Of a DNA stretch of 64,000 nt, positions 7,700 through 15,104 are shown one piece after another. Each line of letters opens with the position of its first letter. Within the stretch, counting starts at the first letter, position 1. The stretch comes from Candidatus Parcubacteria bacterium (GTDB taxonomy: Bacteria > Patescibacteriota > Saccharimonadia > Saccharimonadales > Saccharimonadaceae). The position numbers and the translations under genes were made by a program. The notes under the pieces were generated by a model. It was not told the DNA's origin. It ran no database searches and was given only the letters and a program-made list of their open reading frames with translations. The DNA lies in assembly GCA_023432445.1 (NCBI GenBank), contig JAEYUP010000001.1, positions 581,401 through 645,400 on the forward strand, written 5' to 3'.

Positions 7700-8689
7700 A
7701 TGGACCCAAAAGAGACCCGTGAAACTACTGATATTTTCCAATGGGCGAACTCCACCGACGCTGTTAAAAAAGAGCTGAGGGTCGAGTTCTTTTTGTTCAA
7801 CCGAAACTATACGCCTTTTTCTACTAAGATTGCGGACGAACTCGATACACAGATAAGTGCGTTGTTTTTATATGACGTGCTGAACGATGTGAACCTTGGG
7901 GCGGGGACGGGAATGTCGGTGCGAGACTACGAACTTTCCGAGGCGGAAGAGAACGTTTTGCTGAGGACTGAGCTGGAAAAGGTTGGGCGAGCTGAGACGT
8001 TGATTCACTTGATCGAGCACGAGCGCCAAGACATTGCCGAGTTTAGCGACCAAGAGCATGAGTTCAAGCGCATGAAGGGGATAGTGGCGCGTTTCAGTCG
8101 CGCTGATGGCACTGGCGTGTTCTACGTCATCAAACAGGTGAGTGTCGGACAGACGCTGAACGGCGCAACCGCCTGGGAATTCCAAGACGGGGCGTTCCGA
8201 GGTTTCCGTCCTGAGTTTGGCTGGAAGGTGCCGGCGGACAACCAGGTGGTGATCATCGACAAGGACATTTTCATTTTTAACCAGGGCAAGTTTGAGAGGC
8301 TATTTAACTACGAGTTTAAGAAGCAGCTGCTGGCGGACCAGAAAGTGGCTGAGATTCAGAAGCAGTACAAGCTGAGTTTTCCTGAGGGGATGGACCTGCA
8401 GGCTTTGGTGATGGAGCGCAAGAAGATTGTTAACAAGTTGCAAAAGCTGGAAGTCGGTGTGGTGACGCAGGACCAGGCGATTGATTATGCTGATACGATG
8501 CAGCTGGAGCTCATGACCGACGATGAGGGAGCGATCATCATTATGGATGGCCACGACCTAGATATGTTCGTGAATCTGATCAACGAAGACTACATCACAA
8601 ATGAGATTACTGGGCGACGCTACGAGATCAAAAGTAAAAAACTGCTTGGCGAACCTGAAGGTGAGCCGCCGCGGGCGATCACAGACTGA
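7700..8689 (+). CDS. DUF4868 / KwaB-like protein (candidate)
   Basis: 329 aa from ATG 7700; an in-frame TTG at 7676 would add 8 residues and has leaderless spacing. It is soluble. The middle of the protein (about residues 170-235) reads WEFQDGAFRGF, VVIIDKDIFIFNQGKFERLF, then a long charged helix. That layout, a strand pair I/V-x-I-D-x-x-I-F-I-F-N followed by FERLF and a long helix, is what I associate with DUF4868, the domain of KwaB in the Kiwa anti-phage system. This is from memory of the family, not a search. No KwaA-like membrane protein adjoins it; neighbours are an unknown protein and a Pif1-type helicase. Confidence 0.5.
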   Translation: MDPKETRETTDIFQWANSTDAVKKELRVEFFLFNRNYTPFSTKIADELDTQISALFLYDVLNDVNLGAGTGMSVRDYELSEAEENVLLRTELEKVGRAETLIHLIEHERQDIAEFSDQEHEFKRMKGIVARFSRADGTGVFYVIKQVSVGQTLNGATAWEFQDGAFRGFRPEFGWKVPADNQVVIIDKDIFIFNQGKFERLFNYEFKKQLLADQKVAEIQKQYKLSFPEGMDLQALVMERKKIVNKLQKLEVGVVTQDQAIDYADTMQLELMTDDEGAIIIMDGHDLDMFVNLINEDYITNEITGRRYEIKSKKLLGEPEGEPPRAITD

Positions 8690-8695
8690 TATAAT
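8687..8695 (+). promoter_or_regulatory. Extended -10 promoter (TGATATAAT) of the helicase gene
   Basis: TGN-TATAAT ends 7 bp before ATG 8703. The TGA is also the stop codon of the upstream gene. Confidence 0.75.
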
Positions 8696-8702
8696 AGAGT
8701 AA

Positions 8703-9974
8703 ATGAAACAATCACAGGCGTTAGCGATACTGCTTTCGGGGGAAAGCGCACTGCTTACTGGTCCAGCTGGAGCCGGCAAGACTTATGTGTTGAGTCAGTT
8801 CATCAAGCAAGCGCGGGCGGCCGGCAAGTATGTATCGGTAACGGCTACGACTGGTTTGGCGGCGACACACCTCGGGGGTACGACCATCCATAGTTGGAGT
8901 GGCATTGGTATCCACGAGTACTTACCAGCCGGGTTTGAAGAGCGTTTTTCTAAAGCGCGGCGGGAGATTATCAAGAAGACCGACGTGCTGATCATCGATG
9001 AGATTAGTATGCTGCACGATTATCGACTTGATCTCGTTGATCAAGTCTGCCGGACAATTCGAGAGGATATGTCGCGACCATTTGGAGGCATACAGGTAGT
9101 TATGAGTGGTGACTTTTTCCAGCTACCGCCCATCAATCACCGCGATAGTCGCGAGGGCGGGTTTGTCGTTAACTCTCGAGCCTGGCAGGAGCTCGACCCA
9201 GTGATTTGCTACCTAGAGGAGCAACACCGTCAGGACGACGAGGCATTGCTGGGAATATTAAATGCCGTTAGGGCGGGCAGTGTAAGCGCAGACCATATTG
9301 AAACACTGGTTTCTCGTTCAGAGGTGCACCCTGAAGAGATTGAGGAAGTTACCGAAATATACACCGTGAACCTCGACGTTGATGCGCTTAACGAAGCGCG
9401 CTTGAAGAAAATCGACGAAGACGAGCTAGCCTACGAGAGGGCGGAGCGGGGGCCCAAAGGTCACTTGGAGACATTGGGTCGATCGGTTCTAGCGCCGGCA
9501 ACCCTTAGGCTAAAGAGGGGAGCGCTGGTTATGGCCGTCAAGAATAGCCAAGATAAGAAATATGCTAACGGTAGTATCGGTACGGTAGTTGATTTTGAGC
9601 CTGATACTGAGTATCCGATTGTTAAGTTTAGAAATGGCAAAGAGGTGCTGATGATTCCTGATACGTGGGAATTGCGTGATGGTGACGAGACGCGCGCCAG
9701 CATTTCTCAAATACCTTTGAGGCTAGCCTGGGCTATAACCGTTCATAAATCTCAGGGGATGACCCTCGACAGTGCCCGCATCAACCTGGCAAAGGCTTTC
9801 GTAGAGGGGATGGGCTACGTAGCTTTAAGTCGAGTCAAGAATATCAGCAGCCTGTATTTAACTGGACTTAACGAGATGGCGCTTCGAGTGAGTGAGGAGG
9901 CCCAGTCGATCGATGCCTATCTGCGTGAAAAATCTGCTGCTGACTCGATAAAATTCAAAGAAATAAAGATCTAG
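8703..9974 (+). CDS. Pif1/RecD2-like superfamily 1B DNA helicase
   Basis: 423 aa. Walker A is TGPAGAGKT (about 19-27). Walker B is LIIDEISML (about 98-106), followed by motif III VVMSGDFFQLPP (about 136-147). Motif V/VI are in the C-terminal 2B-type segment: AWAITVHKSQGMTLD and GMGYVALSRVKN. This set is typical of 5'-3' helicases of the Pif1/Dda group. It is much shorter than RecD2 and has no N-terminal extension. Role: unwinding stalled forks, G-quadruplexes or R-loops. It is the last gene before the mra cluster. Confidence 0.85.
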   Translation: MKQSQALAILLSGESALLTGPAGAGKTYVLSQFIKQARAAGKYVSVTATTGLAATHLGGTTIHSWSGIGIHEYLPAGFEERFSKARREIIKKTDVLIIDEISMLHDYRLDLVDQVCRTIREDMSRPFGGIQVVMSGDFFQLPPINHRDSREGGFVVNSRAWQELDPVICYLEEQHRQDDEALLGILNAVRAGSVSADHIETLVSRSEVHPEEIEEVTEIYTVNLDVDALNEARLKKIDEDELAYERAERGPKGHLETLGRSVLAPATLRLKRGALVMAVKNSQDKKYANGSIGTVVDFEPDTEYPIVKFRNGKEVLMIPDTWELRDGDETRASISQIPLRLAWAITVHKSQGMTLDSARINLAKAFVEGMGYVALSRVKNISSLYLTGLNEMALRVSEEAQSIDAYLREKSAADSIKFKEIKI

Positions 9975-10025
9975 TATTCCACAATTCTGTGGATAAATGA
10001 CAGGTCTTTTTATTTTTGTCAAAAT

Positions 10026-10060
10026 TGGGGGTTGTAGTGGGTAGTGGTGGGTAGTATAGT
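10026..10060 (+). promoter_or_regulatory. mraZ promoter with three TGGG boxes (candidate MraZ operator)
   Basis: The -35 TTGTAG (10032-10037) and -10 TATAGT (10055-10060) are 17 bp apart. TGGG occurs at 10026, 10038 and 10048, overlapping the -35 flank and the spacer. Known MraZ proteins bind direct TGGG/GTGG repeats about 10 bp apart at their own promoter, so this is a probable autorepression site. The leader is about 70 nt, with GAAAGGA before the GTG start. Confidence 0.65.
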
Positions 10061-10138
10061 GAAAGGCAGTGGAAAGAACCACAAAGACAAACAACACATT
10101 AAAAAACAACCAAAACACCTCGAAAGGAACGGATAAAA

Positions 10139-10510
10139 GTGGCAAGGGTTGATTACTTTGAACGAAGGCTCGATGACAAGCGTCGACTGACGATACCAGC
10201 AGAGCTTCGTGAAGAGTTTATCTCCGGCGTCGTACTTACCCGTGGCTTCGGTCGCTACTTACACCTTTACCCTAAAGCGGTATGGGACTCGGAAGTAGAG
10301 GCTGCCCTGAGCGCTTCGGCTAATATTCTCGATGAGAAGATTGCCGATATTAACGTTCAGTTCCGAAGAGGCAAGACAGAGGCTGAGCTTGATCAAAAGC
10401 AAGGTCGCGTGGCGATAGAGCAGCACCTGCTTGACTATTCGTCGATTTCGCGTGACATTGTGGCTGTTCGAGCAGGGGCATACTGGCGCCTGATGGCTGG
10501 TGACAATTAA
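10139..10510 (+). CDS. mraZ: Transcriptional regulator MraZ
   Basis: 123 aa from GTG 10139, with AAAGGAA as Shine-Dalgarno; a little shorter than the usual 140-150. Both SpoVT-AbrB half-domains can be seen: DDKRRLTIPAELREEF (about 12-27), and the second one around QGRVAIEQHLLDYSSI (about 83-98). MraZ forms rings that bind repeats upstream of the division cluster and usually represses it. It heads the mra/dcw cluster here, but is separated from rsmH by 400 bp of structured non-coding sequence. Confidence 0.9.
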   Translation: MARVDYFERRLDDKRRLTIPAELREEFISGVVLTRGFGRYLHLYPKAVWDSEVEAALSASANILDEKIADINVQFRRGKTEAELDQKQGRVAIEQHLLDYSSISRDIVAVRAGAYWRLMAGDN

Positions 10511-10551
10511 ACCTGTCGGTTCTTTAACAATCTAAAACAAGAGAAGAAAAA

Positions 10552-10789
10552 CTCTCGAGATCAATTATCTGGTAGTGAGGCGTGGTATTCGACACCACTT
10601 TAAACGCGTCGATGCACCTTCCTTAAAACACACCTCCCAAAAAACTCCACCTCACATAAGTCTCTCAACTTGGCACCCGGCTAGGGTATGAGTGCCTTCA
10701 TGGTACCCCCGTTACGGCCCCGTGCCCGACTTTTTAAAACAAACATTGAAAAACAAACAGCCTCACTATCAGTTAGGTGATCTCGAGAA
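10552..10789 (+). ncRNA. Large structured element between mraZ and rsmH (leader or ncRNA)
   Basis: No ORF is supported in 10511-10910. Instead 10553-10563 pairs perfectly with 10778-10788 (11 bp), then a 5x5 internal loop, then 10569-10581 pairs with 10760-10772 (13 bp, one G-U). A hairpin, 10582-10586 with 10594-10598, stacks directly inside. Further in, GGCAC (672-676 in the 10 kb block) can pair with GTGCC (722-726), and GGGTA (684-688) with TACCC (704-708). It is not RNase P, tmRNA or 6S by any motif I can recall. It may be a transcribed leader of rsmH or a separate RNA; strand is assumed from the operon. Confidence 0.6.
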
Positions 10790-10806
10790 ATTTCGAGCAA
10801 GCGCGC

Positions 10807-10830
10807 AAAATATGAAGTTCTTCATATTTT
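10807..10830. repeat. Perfect 11-bp inverted repeat (AT-rich hairpin)
   Basis: AAAATATGAAG, TT, CTTCATATTTT. It may end transcripts from the mraZ side or be a protein site. Confidence 0.6.
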
Positions 10831-10850
10831 CACGATTGTGAGAAATTGAT

Positions 10851-10874
10851 TCGAGATATGTATTCATATCTCGA
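10851..10874. repeat. Perfect 10-bp inverted repeat upstream of the rsmH promoter
   Basis: TCGAGATATG, TATT, CATATCTCGA. It ends about 20 bp before the rsmH -10 box, so it occupies the -35 region and could be an operator. Confidence 0.6.
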
Positions 10875-10894
10875 GCTCCTCCATTATAGTAATT

Positions 10895-10903
10895 TGCTAC
10901 AAT
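10895..10903 (+). promoter_or_regulatory. Extended -10 promoter (TGCTACAAT) of rsmH
   Basis: TGN-TACAAT ends 7 bp before ATG 10911. The GGGGAG just before the ATG is too close to serve as a Shine-Dalgarno. Confidence 0.7.
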
Positions 10904-10910
10904 AGGGGAG

Positions 10911-11798
10911 ATGAGTAAAGAACATCCACCACATCATGTTCCTGTTCTTCTTGAGAGCGTCCTTTCGGAACTCCAGCCTAAGCCAGGTGAGTCGTATCTC
11001 GACTTAACTGCTGGGTATGGGGGTCACGCTGGGGCAATTCTTGAGAAAACGGAAAACTATAAGGACAGTGTGCTGGTTGATCGAGACGATTATGCCATTC
11101 AGCATCTGTCGTTTCTCGAGCAACGCGGCGCCAATCTGATACACTCTGATTTTATGACGGCCGCGCAGCAGCTTGTCGAAGAAAAGAGAGTATTCGACCT
11201 TGTACTGATTGATTTGGGGGTGTCGTCACCACAGCTCGATCAGGGCGAAAGAGGGTTTTCTTTCCAAAAGAATGGTCCACTGGACATGCGTATGGATCGA
11301 TCGCGCGGCATAACTGCCCGGGACTTAATCGACCAAAGTACTGTCGAACAGTTGACAACCATCATCCACCAGTTTGGTGAAGAGCCATACAAGCTCGCAC
11401 TTCACCTGGCGAAAAAGATAGTTGAAAACCGACCATTCGTGGATACAGCGACACTCGCCGAACTGACCAAGCAAGAGCATCGGGGCCGATGGTCAAGAAT
11501 CCATCCGGCAACGCGTACTTTTCAAGCGCTCCGCATAGCGGTCAACGACGAACTCGGACAGATAAAAGCTGTTCTGCCACTACTAACAAAGCTGTTGAAG
11601 CCAGGTGGTAGGGTGGGAATAATCAGCTTCCATAGTCTGGAGGATCGTCTAGTGAAGCGGTTCTTAAAAGAACAGCATGACGCCGGTTTTGAAGCAGAAC
11701 TAGATGTTCTAACTAAAAAGCCAATCGACGGAGCAATGGCAGACGTTCACAATCCGCGCGCTCGGAGTGCAAAACTCCGTGTCGCTGTGAAAAAATAA
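10911..11798 (+). CDS. rsmH: 16S rRNA m4C1402 methyltransferase RsmH (MraW)
   Basis: 295 aa, normal length (~310). It N4-methylates C1402 in the 16S decoding centre. The N-terminal HVPVLLESVLSEL, SAM motif DLTAGYGGHAGAIL (about 31-44), and the family signature DLGVSSPQLDQGERGFSF (about 101-118) are all present, as is the C-terminal IISFHSLEDRLVKRF. It begins the second transcription unit of the mra cluster under its own extended -10 promoter. Confidence 0.95.
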   Translation: MSKEHPPHHVPVLLESVLSELQPKPGESYLDLTAGYGGHAGAILEKTENYKDSVLVDRDDYAIQHLSFLEQRGANLIHSDFMTAAQQLVEEKRVFDLVLIDLGVSSPQLDQGERGFSFQKNGPLDMRMDRSRGITARDLIDQSTVEQLTTIIHQFGEEPYKLALHLAKKIVENRPFVDTATLAELTKQEHRGRWSRIHPATRTFQALRIAVNDELGQIKAVLPLLTKLLKPGGRVGIISFHSLEDRLVKRFLKEQHDAGFEAELDVLTKKPIDGAMADVHNPRARSAKLRVAVKK

Positions 11799-11816
11799 AC
11801 AAGGAAGGGGCAGGAT

Positions 11817-11882
11817 ATGCCAATTCACATTCCTGTTCAGTACGCTGACCAGCCACAAATCGTGACTGTTCGCGTCAAGTAA
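11817..11882 (+). CDS. Candidate 21-aa small protein between rsmH and ftsL
   Basis: ATG 11817 to TAA 11882. A purine-rich AAGGAAGG tract at 11801-11808 gives a Shine-Dalgarno about 8-9 nt before the ATG. The peptide begins MPIHIPVQYAD and ends VTVRVK, alternating hydrophobic and polar like one or two beta strands. A strong hairpin follows 15 bp after the stop. It could be a leader peptide for ftsL-ftsI expression, a small protein, or chance. Confidence 0.4.
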   Translation: MPIHIPVQYADQPQIVTVRVK

Positions 11883-11895
11883 CAATCAAAAAAGT

Positions 11896-11929
11896 CTCCA
11901 CTCGTCGAACTCATAGGCGACGAGTGGGG
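11896..11929. terminator. Strong hairpin between the small ORF and ftsL
   Basis: CCACTCGTCG (11898-11907) pairs perfectly with CGACGAGTGG (11918-11927), loop of 10. A U tract follows only on the minus strand, so on the plus strand it may act as an attenuator, pause or RNA-stability element. Confidence 0.6.
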
Positions 11930-11962
11930 GCACCAAACATAAAAAGAGAAACAAACCACCAC

Positions 11963-12313
11963 ATGTCATACCAACCAAACACATACTACGTCAGTCGTCG
12001 TCAGCAGAATTGGTCACGTAATCAAAATACGACTAGATTTGTCTCGGCAGTTAAGCTTGGTCCGATCACTCACACGATTTTAGTAGCCCTAATGATCGCC
12101 GTACTTGGTCTTATTTATCTAACCCAAGCAACTCGAGCAACTGGCTACGACTACGAAGCCCAGTCGATCAATTCGCAGATTGCTGAACTTGATGAGCAAA
12201 AGAGTGAGCTTGAGATCGAGAATGCTCGCTTGACAGCCCTTGAGAATATCAAGAAAAGTAGTGTCGCGCGCGAAATGACCACTGCGACAGATACGCGTTA
12301 CATAAATCAGTGA
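11963..12313 (+). CDS. ftsL: FtsL/DivIC-like septum protein
   Basis: 116 aa from ATG 11963; an in-frame GTG/other start near 11924 lies in the hairpin and is unlikely. A basic N-terminal tail is followed by one transmembrane helix (about 38-58: THTILVALMIAVLGLIYLT), then a coiled coil rich in Glu/Leu (QIAELDEQKSELEIEN). That is the bitopic FtsL plan. It would bridge FtsQ and FtsI/FtsW at the septum. Position between rsmH and ftsI supports the call; the sequence itself diverges, as FtsL always does. Confidence 0.75.
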   Translation: MSYQPNTYYVSRRQQNWSRNQNTTRFVSAVKLGPITHTILVALMIAVLGLIYLTQATRATGYDYEAQSINSQIAELDEQKSELEIENARLTALENIKKSSVAREMTTATDTRYINQ

Positions 12314-12319
12314 TCTATT

Positions 12320-14062
12320 ATGAGCCCGGCATTTCTTCATACAAGTCGATCTAGGATACTTGCCGCCGTCATATTTTCGGTTGTGGCAGTCTTTTCTGCC
12401 CGACTTTTTTATATACAAGTCATTCAGCATGGTCACTACGCCAGTTTGGCGGACCAGGAGCAACTGAAGAAGGACCGTATACCAGCCAAGAGGGGTTTGA
12501 TCTACGCCAAGAACGGTGTCGACGTATCTCCGCTGGTTATGAACGAGACGGTCTACACGGCTTTTGCCGACCCAGCCGTTATTGAGGAAAAAGGTAAGGT
12601 TATCGATATCTTTAAGCAGGTTGCCGGTGGTAACGTGCGTAAAGATTTCGAACTTTTATTAGATAAGACAGATACCAGATACCAGATACTGGCCACAAAA
12701 TTGACTCGGCTTCAAGCTGATAAGATAAAAAAGGAAAACCTGTATGGCATTGGCTTTCAGGCTATGAGCCAACGGGTTTACCCTGAAGGAAAATTAGCTT
12801 CTCAGCTACTGGGGTTTGTTGATACTGAAGGTGTCGGTACATATGGCCTGGAGTCGTACATGAATACCAATCTGAAAGGTGTTGATGGTCGACTTGAGAC
12901 CGTAACAGATGTCAGTGATGTACCACTCACCATTGGCGACCGAAATATACGTGAGCCGGCAAGAGACGGACAAGACCTGGTTCTGACGATCGACCGAAAC
13001 ATTCAGTCATACGCCGAGAAGGCTCTAGCTGACGGCTTGAGGCGCACCGGGGCTGATAAGGGTAGTGTACTCATAATGGATCCGCAGTCGGGGAAGGTGA
13101 TGGCAATGGCTAATTTGCCTACCTACGACCCGGCGAAGTACTATGAAGTTAATGACGTGTCGGTCTTTAATAACGGGGCGATTTCATCACCTTACGAGCC
13201 TGGTTCAGATGTCAAGACACTTACCATGGCAGTCGGCATCGATAAAGGCGTCGTGAAGCCAGAAGACACATTCTTAAACACCGACTCGGTTCGGATAGAC
13301 GGTTGGACTATCAGCAACTACGTAAAAGGGCACACTGGAATGATAACTTTTCAAACTGCGCTTACCTGGTCGCTCAACACCGGCTTTGTGACGGTTGCCC
13401 AGCGACTTGGCGACGGTAAAACTATAACCAGGTCGGCGAGAGACACTATGTATCATTATTTTCATGATCGCTTCAGGCTTGGTCAGTTAACCGGCGTCGA
13501 ACTAGCCAATGAGTCGCGTGGCGTGCTGTTTGCCCCAAATACGAGCGAGGGAAATGCCATTCGTTATGCAACCATGGCATTCGGGCAGGGAATGGATGCC
13601 ACGCTGGTCCAAATCACGGCTGGTTTTAGCGCCATGATAAACGGAGGTAGCTACTATAAGCCGACGGTTATAGATGGGCATATGGATGGAGGTAAGTTTA
13701 AGCCTAACGATGCGCCACGTCCAATAGAAACTGGCGTCGTAAAGGACTCGACCTCTTCGCAGATGCGCTCGATGATGGAGAAAGCTCGAAAATCATCCTT
13801 CGGCTATCTTGACCGTAAGGGATATAAAATCGGTGGCAAGACAGGTACTTCCCAGGTTGCTCACCCCAATGGTGGTTATAGAACAGATGAATCAATCGGG
13901 ACGTATCTAGGATACGGCGGTACGAACAAGCCAGAATATGTCATAATGGTTTCTGTATCAGGCGAAGGAAAAGAATTGCAGGGCGCCAGAGACGCAATGC
14001 CGATATTTACCGATATATCAAACTGGATAATTGACTACTTAAAATTAGAGCCGAAGGGGTAA
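12320..14062 (+). CDS. ftsI: Peptidoglycan D,D-transpeptidase FtsI (class B PBP)
   Basis: 580 aa, the usual FtsI/PBP3 size. N-terminal membrane anchor (about 12-32), then a PBP dimerisation domain containing RIPAKRGLIYAKNG. Transpeptidase motifs in order: SxxK as GSDVK, SxN as SLN in TWSLNTGF, and KTG as GGKTGTSQ. It crosslinks septal peptidoglycan with FtsW. There is no C-terminal PASTA repeat. It starts 6 bp after ftsL. Confidence 0.95.
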   Translation: MSPAFLHTSRSRILAAVIFSVVAVFSARLFYIQVIQHGHYASLADQEQLKKDRIPAKRGLIYAKNGVDVSPLVMNETVYTAFADPAVIEEKGKVIDIFKQVAGGNVRKDFELLLDKTDTRYQILATKLTRLQADKIKKENLYGIGFQAMSQRVYPEGKLASQLLGFVDTEGVGTYGLESYMNTNLKGVDGRLETVTDVSDVPLTIGDRNIREPARDGQDLVLTIDRNIQSYAEKALADGLRRTGADKGSVLIMDPQSGKVMAMANLPTYDPAKYYEVNDVSVFNNGAISSPYEPGSDVKTLTMAVGIDKGVVKPEDTFLNTDSVRIDGWTISNYVKGHTGMITFQTALTWSLNTGFVTVAQRLGDGKTITRSARDTMYHYFHDRFRLGQLTGVELANESRGVLFAPNTSEGNAIRYATMAFGQGMDATLVQITAGFSAMINGGSYYKPTVIDGHMDGGKFKPNDAPRPIETGVVKDSTSSQMRSMMEKARKSSFGYLDRKGYKIGGKTGTSQVAHPNGGYRTDESIGTYLGYGGTNKPEYVIMVSVSGEGKELQGARDAMPIFTDISNWIIDYLKLEPKG

Positions 14063-14068
14063 CAAAAC

Positions 14069-15103
14069 ATGGAAATTGTATCACAAGCATTAAATGACGC
14101 CGTTGTCAGGATATTTGTGCTCGGTGTTGTGGGGTTTTTGTTAGCCATGATGCTGACGCCCGTATATACCTTTGCGGCCTACAGGTTTAAGTTCTGGAAG
14201 AGGCAGCGGACCGAAAGTACTACGGGTGAAGCGCTGAGCGTCTTTACTAAACTTCACGCTAATAAATTTAAGCGCAATATTCCCACAATGGCCGGAATGG
14301 TTTTTGTGTTGGCGATCGTGATAGTGACGTTTGTATTTAACCTCGATCGTCGTGAGACATGGTTGCCTCTGGCGGCGTTGGCTGGCGGTGCTTTGGTAGG
14401 TTTGATAGATGACGTTATAAATATTCGAGGCAAGGGCAAAGGCGTGGCTGGTCTACGTTCACAACTTAAATTTCTGATGATAGCCTTCATAGGTGCTGTT
14501 CTTGGATGGTACTTCTTTGAAAAGCTAGGGGTTTCGGCCGTACATGTACCATTTGTTGGTGAATGGCAACTAGGCTGGCTAATTGTGCCGCTATTTGCCT
14601 TCGTGGTTGTCGCTACCGGTAACGCTGTTAACATTAGCGATGGTCTAGATGGGCTGGCTGGTGGTTTAGCCTCGGCCTCGTTTACTGCTTTTGGCGTTAT
14701 ATCGCTTCTACAAGGCAACCCTATGCTGGCGGCATTCTGTTTCACTGTTGTCGGAGCGTTACTGAGTTATCTATGGTTTAACATTTATCCGGCGCGCTTC
14801 TTTATGGGCGACGTCGGTAGCTTTGCGCTTGGGACATCGCTTGGTGTGGTGGCGATGCTTACAAACTCTCTGTTCATTTTGCCGATTATTGGTCTGTTGT
14901 TTGTAGTGGAGGCGGGGTCAAGTCTTATCCAGATATTTAGCAAAAAAGTTTTCAAACGCAAGGTATTTATTTCGGCGCCGATTCATCACCATTTGGAAGC
15001 TACCGGCTGGCCGGAGACGAAGGTGACAATGCGCTTTTGGGTGATTGCTACTGTGATGTCGTTTGTTGGTGTTATGATTGCGCTGACCGGGGGCATAATT
15101 TAA
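14069..15103 (+). CDS. mraY: Phospho-MurNAc-pentapeptide transferase MraY
   Basis: 344 aa, about ten transmembrane helices. It attaches UDP-MurNAc-pentapeptide to undecaprenyl phosphate to form lipid I. Family motifs: GLIDDVINI (catalytic Asp pair region), NISDGLDGLAGG, FFMGDVGSFALG, and the histidine motif PIHHHLE near the C-terminus. AAGGGG lies about 10 nt before the ATG. MurA-F are not in the window, although the pathway needs them. Confidence 0.95.
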   Translation: MEIVSQALNDAVVRIFVLGVVGFLLAMMLTPVYTFAAYRFKFWKRQRTESTTGEALSVFTKLHANKFKRNIPTMAGMVFVLAIVIVTFVFNLDRRETWLPLAALAGGALVGLIDDVINIRGKGKGVAGLRSQLKFLMIAFIGAVLGWYFFEKLGVSAVHVPFVGEWQLGWLIVPLFAFVVVATGNAVNISDGLDGLAGGLASASFTAFGVISLLQGNPMLAAFCFTVVGALLSYLWFNIYPARFFMGDVGSFALGTSLGVVAMLTNSLFILPIIGLLFVVEAGSSLIQIFSKKVFKRKVFISAPIHHHLEATGWPETKVTMRFWVIATVMSFVGVMIALTGGII

Positions 15104-15104
15104 G

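Noticed and set aside
9858..10145. 95-aa minus-strand ORF over the mraZ promoter
   Set aside because: It covers the mraZ control region and the helicase 3' end and has no ribosome site; a shadow.
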